Assembly (NCBI GenBank): GCA_019090385.1
Contig: JAHRWB010000043.1
Span: 1 to 64,000, forward strand
Direction of reading: 5' to 3'
Origin: Pseudomonadales bacterium
GTDB taxonomy: Bacteria; Pseudomonadota; Gammaproteobacteria; Pseudomonadales; Azotimanducaceae
Length of the DNA stretch: 64,000 nt
Positions 35,429 through 44,475 of the stretch are shown piece after piece. Within the stretch, counting starts at the first letter, position 1. Each line of letters opens with the position of its first letter. The translations under genes were made by a program, and so were the position numbers. Under the pieces are notes generated by a model. The model was not told where the DNA came from. It worked only from the letters and a program-made list of their open reading frames with translations, and did no database searches.

Positions 35429-35462
35429 AGAAATCGACTAAAAAAAGAAATCGACTAAAAAA
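35429..35462. repeat. 17-bp tandem duplication in the tRNA-Lys leader
   Basis: AGAAATCGACTAAAAAA occurs twice back to back (35429-35445, 35446-35462), directly upstream of the mature tRNA on its own strand. It therefore lies in the 5' leader of the precursor. Confidence 0.9.
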
Positions 35463-35474
35463 AGCGAGGCGCAT

Positions 35475-35502
35475 AGTTTATCGATGAAAATAAAAAAAAC
35501 AA
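35475..35502 (-). promoter_or_regulatory. Candidate tRNA-Lys promoter with GC-rich discriminator
   Basis: On the minus strand TTGTTT (35502-35497) and TAAACT (35480-35475) are 16 bases apart and are followed by ATGCGCCTCGC. A GC-rich discriminator is typical of stringently controlled tRNA and rRNA promoters. Confidence 0.4.
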
Positions 35503-35516
35503 GGTATCAATAGGAT

Positions 35517-36458
35517 ATGTCTACTATGCAAAAACTGTTTTTGGCCATCATTAGCGTCTTTTTACTGTTGCTGGCAGCCTGGATTATACTGCCACTGTCC
35601 TACAATGAAGAATACCAGTCCATAGATGCTCAGGCCCGGCTATCTGCGCCTGGTCAGTTTGCAAACTTATCTAAAGGATTTACACATTATGAGCTTGCAG
35701 GACCTGAAACTGCACAAACTGTCGTATTAATACACGGTTTCAGCGTACCGCAATATATTTGGGAGCCTACATTCCAGTCCCTGACTTCGGCAGGATACAG
35801 GGTCTTAAGGTACGATTTATACGGCCGCGGCTATTCAGACCGGCCTGAACTTAAATACAACGGTTCGTTATTTGATAGTCAACTATCTGAACTGCTAAAA
35901 AACCTAAACTTAACACTACCGGCGGACATAATTGGACTGTCCATGGGCGGCGCCATTGCAACAGATTTTACGGCAAAACACCCCGAAAACGTGCGTAAGC
36001 TGGTATTAATTGACCCTTCACACCGTGCTAAGGACAAGCATTCTATGGTGGAAAAACCTGTAATTGGGAAATTTATCATGGATGTTTTTCTCGCGCCGGG
36101 CATGGCTGAGTCACAAACCACTGATTTTTTTAAACCAGAACGATTTCCAGATTGGGCACAAAAATACCGTAACCAGATGACCTACAAAGGCTTTAAGTTC
36201 GCTATTCGCTCGACCCTTAAAAACTACGCTCATGAAGATCACTGGGCAGCCTATAAACAGGTAGGGGCCCTCAACAAGCCTGTGCTACTGATCTGGGGCC
36301 GAGGCGACAAGACGATACCCTTCAGTGCTAGCCCTGCGGTGCAGGATGTCCTGAAAGCAGATTTACTGGCTATCGACCAGGCAGGACATCTACCCCACTA
36401 CGAACAGCCGGAAATAGTTAACCCTATTCTGCTCGAGTTTCTGGCCAACGATAGCTAA
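35517..36458 (+). CDS. Alpha/beta hydrolase, membrane-anchored or exported
   Basis: A 313-residue alpha/beta hydrolase. An N-terminal hydrophobic segment (KLFLAIISVFLLLLAAWIIL) is a signal anchor or uncleaved signal. VLIHGFSVP is followed by YDLYGRGYSD, the nucleophile elbow GLSMGG, an acid in IWGRGDKTIP and a His in DQAGHLPHYEQP. It belongs to the broad esterase/haloalkane dehalogenase-like group; the reaction is not predictable. ATGs at 35517 and 35526 are both possible. It lies between tRNA-Lys and cpoB, where Pseudomonas has queE-queC, on the opposite strand to both. Its stop overlaps that of cpoB by 4 bases. Confidence 0.85.
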   Translation: MSTMQKLFLAIISVFLLLLAAWIILPLSYNEEYQSIDAQARLSAPGQFANLSKGFTHYELAGPETAQTVVLIHGFSVPQYIWEPTFQSLTSAGYRVLRYDLYGRGYSDRPELKYNGSLFDSQLSELLKNLNLTLPADIIGLSMGGAIATDFTAKHPENVRKLVLIDPSHRAKDKHSMVEKPVIGKFIMDVFLAPGMAESQTTDFFKPERFPDWAQKYRNQMTYKGFKFAIRSTLKNYAHEDHWAAYKQVGALNKPVLLIWGRGDKTIPFSASPAVQDVLKADLLAIDQAGHLPHYEQPEIVNPILLEFLANDS

Positions 36459-37486
36459 GCTGGCAAATCGGCAAGATAGGATTGGGCCAAGCGAGCAGAG
36501 GCACTGGCAGGATATTGAGAGATCACTTGCGAGAGGTACTGTCGCGCGCGAATCAAATCCCCCAATCGATGATAAACAACACCAAGCTTATATAGAGAAT
36601 CAGGTATTTTTGCGTGGTCTGGATAAAGGTTAACAATTTGTACAAAGGACTGCCGAGACTTTTCAAGCTCTGGTTTTTCCAAGGCAAGATAAAGCTCTCC
36701 TAACCAATAGAAAGCGTTACCTGTGTATTTTCCATCGGGGAAATCTAAAACCAGCGTGTTGAATCCGTCAATCGCCTCTTGATAGTGCTTTTCACGCGTT
36801 AACGAAAAAGCCAAATTATAGGCATCAGTTTCAGGATTTACTGCAAGAGAGCTCCCGGAACTACCTGTTATCGAGTTACCCCCCGACGAAGTTCGAGCAG
36901 AACCCTGCTCACTTCCCTGCCGCACGCTAGGCTGCTGACTTAAACGGCGATCGAGATCCAGATATTGATCTTTCTGCTCACGCGCCAAACGATTCAGACC
37001 GTGGCTCAGCTCTTCCAATGTACCTCTTAACTCTCTGACTTCCTGTTCCAGTATCTGAACTTTATAAAAAAGCTGCGCGTTACTGGAGCCACCTGTATCT
37101 GCTCCAGACTGGCTATTATAAGCACCCTGCTCTATCGCTCGATTATCGCCGGTAACACCATATGCCGGCATGGGGTCATCTCTCAAACCAGATGACCCCG
37201 AAGCAGCCGGGCGAGAATCCAATGAAGAACTCCCGGGGTTTCCTGAATTACCCTGGGGAGAACTGCTCAGTGACGGTTGATTCGACTGCCCCACCGATCC
37301 TGCACCATAAGTTTCCCGTAAATCTGTACTATAAACCGGTTCAGCACTCCCAGCCGAGCCGGAGGTAGCCGTTGGGCTAAGCGTAGATCGGTCTTCAACA
37401 GGTGCTTGCTCGGCTAGAACCTGCATCAGGAAAAAGCTGCACGCGGTCAGGACAATAGCGACGACTTGTGCCAGCTTATTCCACAT
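36455..37486 (-). CDS. cpoB: CpoB (YbgF), Tol-Pal system coordinator
   Basis: A 343-residue periplasmic protein with a signal peptide (cleavage near VLAEQ). A long Ser/Gly/Pro-rich low-complexity region covers about 30-125, a coiled coil (QILEQEVRELRGTLEELSHGL) lies near 140-190, and C-terminal TPRs from about 215 include AFSLTREKHYQEAIDGFNTLV and the terminal ARLAQSYLADL. CpoB links PBP1B activity and Tol-driven outer-membrane constriction during division. The low-complexity linker is longer than in E. coli (total about 263 residues there). It is the last gene of the tol-pal operon. Confidence 0.93.
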   Translation of the reverse strand: MWNKLAQVVAIVLTACSFFLMQVLAEQAPVEDRSTLSPTATSGSAGSAEPVYSTDLRETYGAGSVGQSNQPSLSSSPQGNSGNPGSSSLDSRPAASGSSGLRDDPMPAYGVTGDNRAIEQGAYNSQSGADTGGSSNAQLFYKVQILEQEVRELRGTLEELSHGLNRLAREQKDQYLDLDRRLSQQPSVRQGSEQGSARTSSGGNSITGSSGSSLAVNPETDAYNLAFSLTREKHYQEAIDGFNTLVLDFPDGKYTGNAFYWLGELYLALEKPELEKSRQSFVQIVNLYPDHAKIPDSLYKLGVVYHRLGDLIRARQYLSQVISQYPASASARLAQSYLADLPA

Positions 37487-37511
37487 CAGATTACTTTACC
37501 CACAAATACAA

Positions 37512-38048
37512 TTATCGGTATATCAGTTCAGCACGCCGATTTCGATGCCATGCACCCTCAGAATGACCCGCGTCAACTGGTTTCTCTTCACCATAGCTCA
37601 CGACTTCCAACTGCGAACGATTAACCCCTGAATTGGTCAAAAAGCTAACCACAGTATCGCCACGACGCTCGCCCAGGGCCAGATTGTACTCCCGAGTACC
37701 ACGCTCATCACAATGACCTTCAACCAATACGCTGCGATCACGGTTATCACGTAAAAAACTCGCATGTAATTCCAAAGCAGCCAAATCTGATGCCGACAAT
37801 GTTGCTCGATCAAACTCAAAGTAAAAGGTTCTGGACAGTGGGTTCCCAGTGTTGGGATCCAGAGGATTACCCATTGCATCTACCGTTTTCGGCGGCTCAA
37901 CATTTTCAATCGGGGCAGGTGCCTCTGTTTGGGTAGACTCTTCAGGTATTTGTGCGGGCTCATTGGTTTTCGTCTGTCCGGCACAACCAGCCAGAATTAA
38001 CCCAGCCAGTACCAAACCCAATGTGTTGCGTAACCATTGCTGTTGCAT
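37512..38048 (-). CDS. pal: Pal, peptidoglycan-associated lipoprotein
   Basis: With the ATG at 38048 (AGGAG seven bases upstream) the protein has 178 residues and starts MQQQWLRNTLG with lipobox LAGC. A Pro/Glu-rich linker leads to an OmpA-like domain with YFEFDRATL, VEGHCDERGTREYNLALGERR and VVSYGEEKP. The domain binds the diaminopimelate of peptidoglycan, and the lipid anchors the protein in the outer membrane. It pairs with TolB encoded just upstream. Confidence 0.97.
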   Translation of the reverse strand: MQQQWLRNTLGLVLAGLILAGCAGQTKTNEPAQIPEESTQTEAPAPIENVEPPKTVDAMGNPLDPNTGNPLSRTFYFEFDRATLSASDLAALELHASFLRDNRDRSVLVEGHCDERGTREYNLALGERRGDTVVSFLTNSGVNRSQLEVVSYGEEKPVDAGHSEGAWHRNRRAELIYR

Positions 38049-38085
38049 TTTTTTCTCCTGCATTAGCTTTTACTTTTTAAGATTT

Positions 38086-39405
38086 TTACAAATTTTCGCT
38101 GCGTAGTACGGATTTTAAATAGGGAGACCAAGCGGGCTCTCTAACATCACCCAACGATGAAGGTAAACGATACTTCACAGTGCCATCTATGGATACCACT
38201 GCCAGTATACCCTGCCCATTATCTTGCGTCGCATAAATTAACATAGAACCGTTTGGTGAAATGGAAGGTGATTCGTTTAAATCTGTTTGTGTCAGTACCA
38301 TAATTCGATCACGCTCCAGATCTTGAAGAGCAATATGATATACCCCATCTGAACGATGTACATAGATCAAATGTTTACCGTCAGGTAATAATCGCGCCCG
38401 AGCATTATAGTCACCCTGGAAGGTGAGTCTATCAGTAATACCTTTACTCAGATTAATTCGATATATCTGAGGCTTACCACCACGATCTGAGGTAAAAACA
38501 AGACTACTTCCATCCGGCGTCCAGGCCGGCTCTGTATCAATGGCAGGATGACGCGTCACACGCTGTATTTTCGATGAGCCGATATCCCGAACGTAAATTT
38601 CAGCGTTACCATCTTTTGACAACACCATGGCGAGTTTCCGTCCATCAGGCGACCAGACAGGCGCACTATTGATCCCAGGAAAAGTGCTAAGCATACGGCG
38701 TGAATTGGTAGAAATATTGTGTAGATAAACCGCGGGTCGACCGCCCTCAAAGGAAACATAGGCCACCTGGGATCCATCTGGTGACCAACTGGCAGAGAGT
38801 ATCGGCTCTTTGGAGGACAACAGGGTGCGAACTCTCTCTCCATCTGTATCAGCCAGCTGTAGCTTAAAATTACTGTACTTTGTACCCAGATCTTGGGCGA
38901 GCACGTAAACCAGCTTGGTCGAAAACGCACCGGGAATATCCGTTACTTCTTGATAGACCTCGTCAGAAATACTATGGGCGATATCACGAATTTGCTTTTG
39001 CGAACCCGTCACCCGCCTTGATATTAAATGCCGTGCATTGACAACATCAAACAGGTGGTAAACAACCGAAAGGTCTGCATTGTATTCTTGTTCAACGCGG
39101 CCAATAACAAGATAATCAACCTTGAGGATTTTCCAGTCCCTGAAATACACTTTATCCTGACGGTCTGGATAGCTCAGCATATTCTCCTCAGCCATGGGAG
39201 CAAACTGACCACTTCTCGCCAGATCAAAAGCGACAATACCACTGATATCCTGATCAATATTAAGATTTAAACTCTGGCCAAAAGGTACTATCGCAATTTT
39301 TATCGGATTATCTCTACCCTCAACAATTTCAATTGCGAGGCCTGCGTACATATTGCTTCCGACAAAGCAGGCCATACAAATAATAAATCTACGCAACAAA
39401 TTCAC
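38086..39405 (-). CDS. tolB: TolB, Tol-Pal periplasmic beta-propeller
   Basis: A 439-residue TolB with signal peptide. The N-terminal domain is about residues 25-165 (IAIVPFGQ, YLVIGRVEQ). The six-bladed propeller shows repeats ASWSPDGSQVAYVSFEGG, PVWSPDGRKLAMVLSKDGN and PAWTPDGSSLVFTSDRGG. TolB shuttles between Pal and TolA in the periplasm. It starts with GTG at 39405, overlapping the tolA stop by 4 bases. Confidence 0.97.
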   Translation of the reverse strand: MNLLRRFIICMACFVGSNMYAGLAIEIVEGRDNPIKIAIVPFGQSLNLNIDQDISGIVAFDLARSGQFAPMAEENMLSYPDRQDKVYFRDWKILKVDYLVIGRVEQEYNADLSVVYHLFDVVNARHLISRRVTGSQKQIRDIAHSISDEVYQEVTDIPGAFSTKLVYVLAQDLGTKYSNFKLQLADTDGERVRTLLSSKEPILSASWSPDGSQVAYVSFEGGRPAVYLHNISTNSRRMLSTFPGINSAPVWSPDGRKLAMVLSKDGNAEIYVRDIGSSKIQRVTRHPAIDTEPAWTPDGSSLVFTSDRGGKPQIYRINLSKGITDRLTFQGDYNARARLLPDGKHLIYVHRSDGVYHIALQDLERDRIMVLTQTDLNESPSISPNGSMLIYATQDNGQGILAVVSIDGTVKYRLPSSLGDVREPAWSPYLKSVLRSENL

Positions 39406-40115
39406 CTTAATAAGTCCTCTGGTTTAAAAATCACTGGAAAACTACGGAAATTTTTCTCAAAAATGTGCGATTCCTTCGGCACTTCAAATTTGCCAGCTTT
39501 TCGTACTGCCGTTTCAGCCGAACGATCAAAGGCCATATTACCACTGGATTCCATAACAACCACCTGTACCACATCCCCGGTAGGCACCAGATCAACCTGC
39601 AAGGTTGCCCGCATACCGTTGCGCGCACTTGGAGGTCTGGACCAATTTGCAACAATCAATTCATAAATCCCCTGTATATAGGATTTAGCAATTTCACTGC
39701 TTTCATTCTCCGCCTGTTCTATGGATTCATCATTGAGTGCCGACTCAAATGATGTGGAGACCAATTGATCCAGACGTTCCGCACGTTCTTGCTCCGCCTT
39801 GCGTTTAGCCTCCAGTTCCTTCACCAAACGCGGATCCGGCTTTTTTTCAACCGGCGGTAAAACAGGCTTTTTATCCAGCACTTTAGGTACGGCTTTTTTA
39901 ATTTCAACAGGTTTTATTTTAGGCGGTGTAACTTTAGGCGCAGGTTTTGATTTAGGTTTCAACTGAATTAGCTGCGTCTTAATGAGTTTAGGTTTAACCA
40001 ATACAGGTGGACTCGGATCAGAGTTCCAGCCTGCAAACAATGCCAGACCGACCAACAGATGCAACAGTAGCGCTAGAAGCAAAGCTAAGGCATAACTACG
40101 AATCAGCTTAAACAT
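39402..40115 (-). CDS. tolA: TolA, Tol-Pal energy-transducing protein
   Basis: A 237-residue TolA/TonB-type protein. One N-terminal membrane helix (YALALLLALLLHLLVGLALF) is followed by a Lys/Pro-rich region (IKTQLIQLKPKSKPAPKVTPP) and a charged helix. The C-terminal TolA domain from about 145 has IVANWSRPPS and ATLQVDLVPTGDVVQV. It is much shorter than the 421-residue E. coli TolA because the long helical domain II is reduced, as in many non-enteric gammaproteobacteria. It joins TolQR to Pal/TolB. Confidence 0.93.
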   Translation of the reverse strand: MFKLIRSYALALLLALLLHLLVGLALFAGWNSDPSPPVLVKPKLIKTQLIQLKPKSKPAPKVTPPKIKPVEIKKAVPKVLDKKPVLPPVEKKPDPRLVKELEAKRKAEQERAERLDQLVSTSFESALNDESIEQAENESSEIAKSYIQGIYELIVANWSRPPSARNGMRATLQVDLVPTGDVVQVVVMESSGNMAFDRSAETAVRKAGKFEVPKESHIFEKNFRSFPVIFKPEDLLR

Positions 40116-40117
40116 CG

Positions 40118-40555
40118 TTACAACTCAGGAGGATCAGTAATCAAGCCTACGCTTTCAGCCCCAGCACTCTGCAACACTGTCATAATCTCCACCACCTTGC
40201 CATAATCCAGCGATGAATCTGCTCGAAGGTATACAGGCACGTCTGGGCGTGCTCGTATAAGCTTGCCAGCCTGCTCTTCCAGGGCATAAATAGTTACACG
40301 CTGCCCTGAACTCTCGTTTTCGCGTACACCAAGATTTAAAAACAAAGCACCATCTTCACGTATAGAAATAACCAGGGGATCGTCTTGCACATCGGCAATC
40401 GCATCAGAAGGTTTTTTTGGGAGATTCACCTTCACCCCCTGAGTGACCAGAGGAGCAGTGGCCATAAAAATAACCAGCAACACCAACATTACATCAATGT
40501 AAGGAACCACATTGATTTCAGACATCGGACGCTTCCGCTTACCCTCGCGCCTCAT
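40118..40555 (-). CDS. tolR: TolR, Tol-Pal proton-channel subunit
   Basis: A 145-residue ExbD/TolR protein. A short basic N-terminus leads into the single membrane helix NVVPYIDVMLVLLVIFMAT, whose Asp is the proton-carrying residue. The periplasmic domain follows, with VYLRADSSLDYGKVVEIMTVL. It works with TolQ to energise TolA. Two bases separate its stop from the tolA start. Confidence 0.97.
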   Translation of the reverse strand: MRREGKRKRPMSEINVVPYIDVMLVLLVIFMATAPLVTQGVKVNLPKKPSDAIADVQDDPLVISIREDGALFLNLGVRENESSGQRVTIYALEEQAGKLIRARPDVPVYLRADSSLDYGKVVEIMTVLQSAGAESVGLITDPPEL

Positions 40556-40582
40556 GCAACCATTACCTTGGACAAATAACTA

Positions 40583-41266
40583 TCAGAGAGACTTCGCATG
40601 CGCAGCCCGATATAAAATACTTGATAGCTCTTCAGCAAATGTGTCATAGCGATTCATTAGCGTTTCAGATCTGGCGGCATATCGGTTGTAAGCAATTACC
40701 GCGGGAATAGCAGCGAACAAGCCCATAGCTGTCGCTATCAGTGCCTCGGAAATTCCCGGCGCAACGGCTGATAATGTTGCCTGGGTCATGTTAGCCAGGC
40801 TACGGAAGGAGTTCATTATACCCCACACAGTACCAAACAAACCAATATAGGGGCTGGTAGAACCCACTGTAGCCAAAAAAGGCAAATGTTTATCCAGATT
40901 TTCTTCGGCCCGAACCAACGCAACCTTCATGGCGCGCTGAGCACCTTGTAGCGCAGCATCAGCTTCCATACCAGTCTGGTCAGAAAGCCGCAGATACTCC
41001 TTAAACCCATTGACAAATATACTCTCAATGTCATTTAGCTGATCTCGGTCTGCTTCCAACTCAGAGTAAAGATCCCGCAAATCTATTCCCGACCAAAAGT
41101 AATCTTCAAACTCTTCAATCGCATTCTGTGTTGCACTATAAACAGATGATCGTTGAAAAATCATTACCCAGGATACCAAGGAGGCCATTACCAACACAGC
41201 CATTACCATTTGAACCAGGAGGCTGGCATTCACCACCAGCTCTATAATGGAAAGTGATTCCGTCAC
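40583..41266 (-). CDS. tolQ: TolQ, Tol-Pal proton-channel subunit
   Basis: A 227-residue MotA/TolQ/ExbB protein with three membrane helices: near residues 15-37, and a pair around 135-155 and 165-190. LATVGSTSPYIGLFGTVWGIMNSF and ISEALIATAMGLFAAIPAVIAYN are highly conserved. It starts with GTG after GAGGGGAC. It lies next to ruvB; the thioesterase gene ybgC that usually precedes tolQ is absent. Confidence 0.97.
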   Translation of the reverse strand: MTESLSIIELVVNASLLVQMVMAVLVMASLVSWVMIFQRSSVYSATQNAIEEFEDYFWSGIDLRDLYSELEADRDQLNDIESIFVNGFKEYLRLSDQTGMEADAALQGAQRAMKVALVRAEENLDKHLPFLATVGSTSPYIGLFGTVWGIMNSFRSLANMTQATLSAVAPGISEALIATAMGLFAAIPAVIAYNRYAARSETLMNRYDTFAEELSSILYRAAHAKSL

Positions 41267-41352
41267 TTACGTCCCCTCATATTTACTCTCTCACATCCTA
41301 TGCTGTTCTAAATTCTAACTGGTTCTAAATTTTTTTAAACTATACAAAGACA

Positions 41353-42366
41353 TTATATATTGGGGGCTTCTAAACCAAAATGTAAATATGCCCTATTTGA
41401 TACCACTCGCCCTCGGGGTGTGCGTTGTATAAACCCCTGCTGTATTAGATAGGGTTCTAACACATCTTCAATAGTATCCCGTTCTTCACTTATCGCTGCT
41501 GCCAACGAATCCAGTCCCACAGGCCCACCAGAAAAGTTTTCAATGATCGTCATCAATAGCCGCCGGTCCATGGAATCTAGACCCAGACTATCCACATTCA
41601 GGAGATTGAGAGCCATATCAGCCATTTCCGAAGTCAATTGCCCATCCCCCCTGACTTCAGCATAATCTCTTGCCCGTCTCAATAGTCGATTGGCTATTCG
41701 CGGCGTCCCCCGTGAGCGCACGGCTATTTGCCGACAACCTGACTCAGTTACAGACACGCCCAGTTCCCTAGCCGAGCGTGTCACAATTTTAGTCAATTCT
41801 GCATCACTGTAAAATTCCAGGCGCTGCACAATGCCAAATCTATCCCGCAGAGGAGCCGTCAGCAAACCCGCACGCGTTGTAGCTCCCACCAATGTAAAAT
41901 TCGGCAGTTCGATTTTGATAGAGCGCGCAGCAGGGCCTTCCCCAATCAAGATATCGAGCTGATAATCTTCCATAGCAGGGTATAGAATCTCTTCAACTAC
42001 CGGGCTCAAGCGATGTACTTCGTCAATAAACAGCACATCTCCCGCTTCCAGGTTGGTCAATATCGCCGCCAAATCACCCGCCTTATCCAATATAGGGCCG
42101 GATGTCGTTTTAAGTGCGACGCCCATTTCATTGGCAATAATATGTGCCAGGGTTGTTTTACCCAATCCGGGTGGTCCAAAAATAAGGCAGTGATCAAGGC
42201 TTTCAGAACGCTGACGCGCTGCTTCTGTAAACAAAGCCATTTGCTCTTTTACCGCAGTCTGACCTACATAGTCAGCCAAACGTTTCGGGCGCAGCGCACG
42301 GTCCAATACCTGCTCCCTCCCATCCGCAGCCGAAGTTATCAATCGATCAGGCTCAATATTCATCAA
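41353..42366 (-). CDS. ruvB: RuvB, Holliday junction branch-migration ATPase
   Basis: A 337-residue RuvB. It begins with the typical [12 protein letters not shown], then Walker [14 protein letters not shown], Walker B FIDEVHRL, the sensor stretch GATTRAGLL and arginine-finger region LRDRFGI. The C-terminal winged helix holds [13 protein letters not shown]. Two RuvB hexamers flank RuvA on a Holliday junction. It is 33 bases after ruvA. Confidence 0.98.
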   Translation of the reverse strand: MMNIEPDRLITSAADGREQVLDRALRPKRLADYVGQTAVKEQMALFTEAARQRSESLDHCLIFGPPGLGKTTLAHIIANEMGVALKTTSGPILDKAGDLAAILTNLEAGDVLFIDEVHRLSPVVEEILYPAMEDYQLDILIGEGPAARSIKIELPNFTLVGATTRAGLLTAPLRDRFGIVQRLEFYSDAELTKIVTRSARELGVSVTESGCRQIAVRSRGTPRIANRLLRRARDYAEVRGDGQLTSEMADMALNLLNVDSLGLDSMDRRLLMTIIENFSGGPVGLDSLAAAISEERDTIEDVLEPYLIQQGFIQRTPRGRVVSNRAYLHFGLEAPNI

Positions 42367-42399
42367 AATCGGGGCTCTCGTTTCAACTTAGTCAACCAA

Positions 42400-42993
42400 C
42401 TACTTTATGCCACTACGTAACGCTGCTTTTACAATGTCCTCAATCGACATGCTGGTCTTAATCACCAATGCTACACGCTGACTGGCATCTTGTGGTTTAT
42501 ACCCCAGCGCTATCAAAGCACTTTCAGCTTCGCTTTGAAGGAAGCTTTTTGAGTCCCCTGCATCTGTTGGTAGCTCGGTAGTGGTCTGAACCCACTCGGA
42601 CACCTTATCTTTCATTTCAACTATCAATCGCTCAGCAGTTTTTTTCCCAATACCCGGTAATTTAACCAATGCGGGCATATCGCCAGATACAATACTGCGA
42701 GCAAACTCACTTGCTCCCATTGACGAAAGCAAGCCCAGCGCCATTTTGGGACCCACACCGTTTATTCGTATCAGTACCCTGAACAGATCTCGTTCCGCAA
42801 TTAAAGCAAAACCGTAAAGTAGCTGAGCATCTTCCCTCACTGAAAAATGCGTAAAAAGCTCTACACTTTGCCCAATTGTCACCTCTGACAAGGTCGCAAG
42901 GGTAGTGTGCACCTCGTATCCAAGCCCATGTACATCAACCAGTAAACAATCACCAGTAATGCTAATTAACGCGCCCTGTATTCTACCAATCAC
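42400..42993 (-). CDS. ruvA: RuvA, Holliday junction-binding protein
   Basis: A 197-residue RuvA. The OB-fold starts MIGRIQGALI. Two helix-hairpin-helix motifs follow (LIRINGVGPKMALGLLS and LVKLPGIGKKTAERLIVEMKD). The C-terminal domain that contacts RuvB includes SALIALGYKPQDA. Tetramers hold the four-way junction. It lies in the ruvC-ruvA-ruvB set. Confidence 0.98.
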   Translation of the reverse strand: MIGRIQGALISITGDCLLVDVHGLGYEVHTTLATLSEVTIGQSVELFTHFSVREDAQLLYGFALIAERDLFRVLIRINGVGPKMALGLLSSMGASEFARSIVSGDMPALVKLPGIGKKTAERLIVEMKDKVSEWVQTTTELPTDAGDSKSFLQSEAESALIALGYKPQDASQRVALVIKTSMSIEDIVKAALRSGIK

Positions 42994-43130
42994 TCTTTAT
43001 TCTTGTCTCTTTGCTTGTATGTACGTATTTAACTCGGCCTTATTTCAGGACCTTCTTTCAAAGCTAAGCTCAGGACCACGTCTCAGACCATTATCTTACA
43101 CTTAATGGTGAACCGCGCCCCGACAACAAA

Positions 43131-43643
43131 TTACCCAATATGACGGGAGTTCTGGACACGTGCCCTGGATGTGCCCTGAGTATTAACGTGGCAAATTGCA
43201 ATGGCAAGTGCATCTGCAGCATCTTCCGCTAGTGTACCGGTCAAACCGAGGATCATTTTCACCATATGCTGAATCTGATCCTTACTGGCGCTTCCCGTAC
43301 CCGTTATAGCTTTCTTAACCGTTCTGGCAGCATACTCTGTAATCTCCAGATCCTGCATTGCAACCGCTGAAATTGCAGCCCCACGTGCCTGGCCTAGTTT
43401 GAGAGCAGATTGAGGATTGCGCGCCATAAATACCTCTTCAACAGCAACTTGATCAGGCTCGTACTCTCCTATCAAAGTAAATACTGATTGGTAAATCACT
43501 CCTAAGCGCCCACAAAGTGCTGTTTTTGGCGTGCGAATACATCCGCTATTCAGATAGGTAAAACTGGCATTCTTATATTCAACTACACCATATCCCGTTA
43601 CACGTGAGCCGGGATCAATGCCCAAAACACGCAGCGCGCTCAC
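43131..43643 (-). CDS. ruvC: RuvC, Holliday junction resolvase
   Basis: With the GTG at 43643 the protein has 170 residues, close to E. coli (173). It begins LRVLGIDPGSRVTGYGVVEY, holding the first catalytic Asp. VAVEEVFMARNPQSALKLGQARG holds the catalytic Glu, and LAEDAADALAIAICH the last acidic pair. The frame is open upstream to 43685, but that adds a Cys/Trp-rich stretch not found in the family, and GGAA lies before the GTG. It cuts Holliday junctions symmetrically after RuvAB. Confidence 0.96.
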   Translation of the reverse strand: MSALRVLGIDPGSRVTGYGVVEYKNASFTYLNSGCIRTPKTALCGRLGVIYQSVFTLIGEYEPDQVAVEEVFMARNPQSALKLGQARGAAISAVAMQDLEITEYAARTVKKAITGTGSASKDQIQHMVKMILGLTGTLAEDAADALAIAICHVNTQGTSRARVQNSRHIG

Positions 43644-43693
43644 CCGAATTCCAAGGCAGATAATGCACCAAAATGCAAAACCCAAGCACTCAT

Positions 43694-44437
43694 TCAGCCT
43701 TCCCCATATAAACTGTCGGGAAACTCCGCATTGCTATAAACATTTTGGACATCATCAAGCTCTTCCATTGCATCAATCAAGCGTATAACTTTTTCAGCAT
43801 TTTCAGCATCCAGTGCAACCATAGTCGCAGGCACCATGGTTAGCTCTGCGTGATCAGCCTCGAAGCCTGCACTACTTAGCGCATCTACCACTGCTAGATA
43901 ATGCTCTTTAGAAGTAATCACCTCAACAGAACCATCTTCATCACTCACGATGTCCTCTGCACCTGCATCTAAAACTATATCCATAATAGTTTCTTCATCG
44001 GCACCCGGTGCAAAGTGGATAAGCCCTTGTTGCTTGAACAAGTAAGCAACAGATCCATCAGTGCCCATATTACCGCCATACTTGCTAAATGCATGCCTGA
44101 CTTCAGCTACTGTACGATTACGATTATCTGTCATAGTTTCAATCAATATGGCGACTCCGCCCTGGGCATAACCTTCATACACCAACTCATCAACATCGCT
44201 GCCTTCAAGCCCGCCCGCACCGCGAGCAACCGCACGATCAATTGTCTCTCTGGTCATATTCGCAACAAGTGCTTTATCTACCGCTGCCCTCAAGCGCGGA
44301 TTGTCATCAACCTCACCACCACCAAGCTTTGCCGCCACTACAATTTCACGAATAAGGCGGGTATAGAGTTTACCCCGCTTGGCATCCTGTGCAGCTTTCC
44401 GATGCTTGATATTTGCCCATTTACTGTGACCGGCCAT
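43694..44437 (-). CDS. yebC: YebC/PmpR-family protein
   Basis: A 247-residue YebC/PmpR protein with the invariant start [30 protein letters not shown] and ELTMVPAT mark the later domains. The family includes DNA-binding regulators (PmpR of Pseudomonas) and, more recently, factors that help ribosomes through proline stretches. It precedes ruvC as in many gammaproteobacteria. Confidence 0.96.
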   Translation of the reverse strand: MAGHSKWANIKHRKAAQDAKRGKLYTRLIREIVVAAKLGGGEVDDNPRLRAAVDKALVANMTRETIDRAVARGAGGLEGSDVDELVYEGYAQGGVAILIETMTDNRNRTVAEVRHAFSKYGGNMGTDGSVAYLFKQQGLIHFAPGADEETIMDIVLDAGAEDIVSDEDGSVEVITSKEHYLAVVDALSSAGFEADHAELTMVPATMVALDAENAEKVIRLIDAMEELDDVQNVYSNAEFPDSLYGEG

Positions 44438-44475
44438 AATCTACGTCCCAGAATACTTCACTATGTATAACGCCC

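Noticed and set aside
43644-43685. Longer start for RuvC at 43685
   Set aside because: The added residues are Cys/Trp-rich and absent from the family; the GTG at 43643 gives the usual length and N-terminus.
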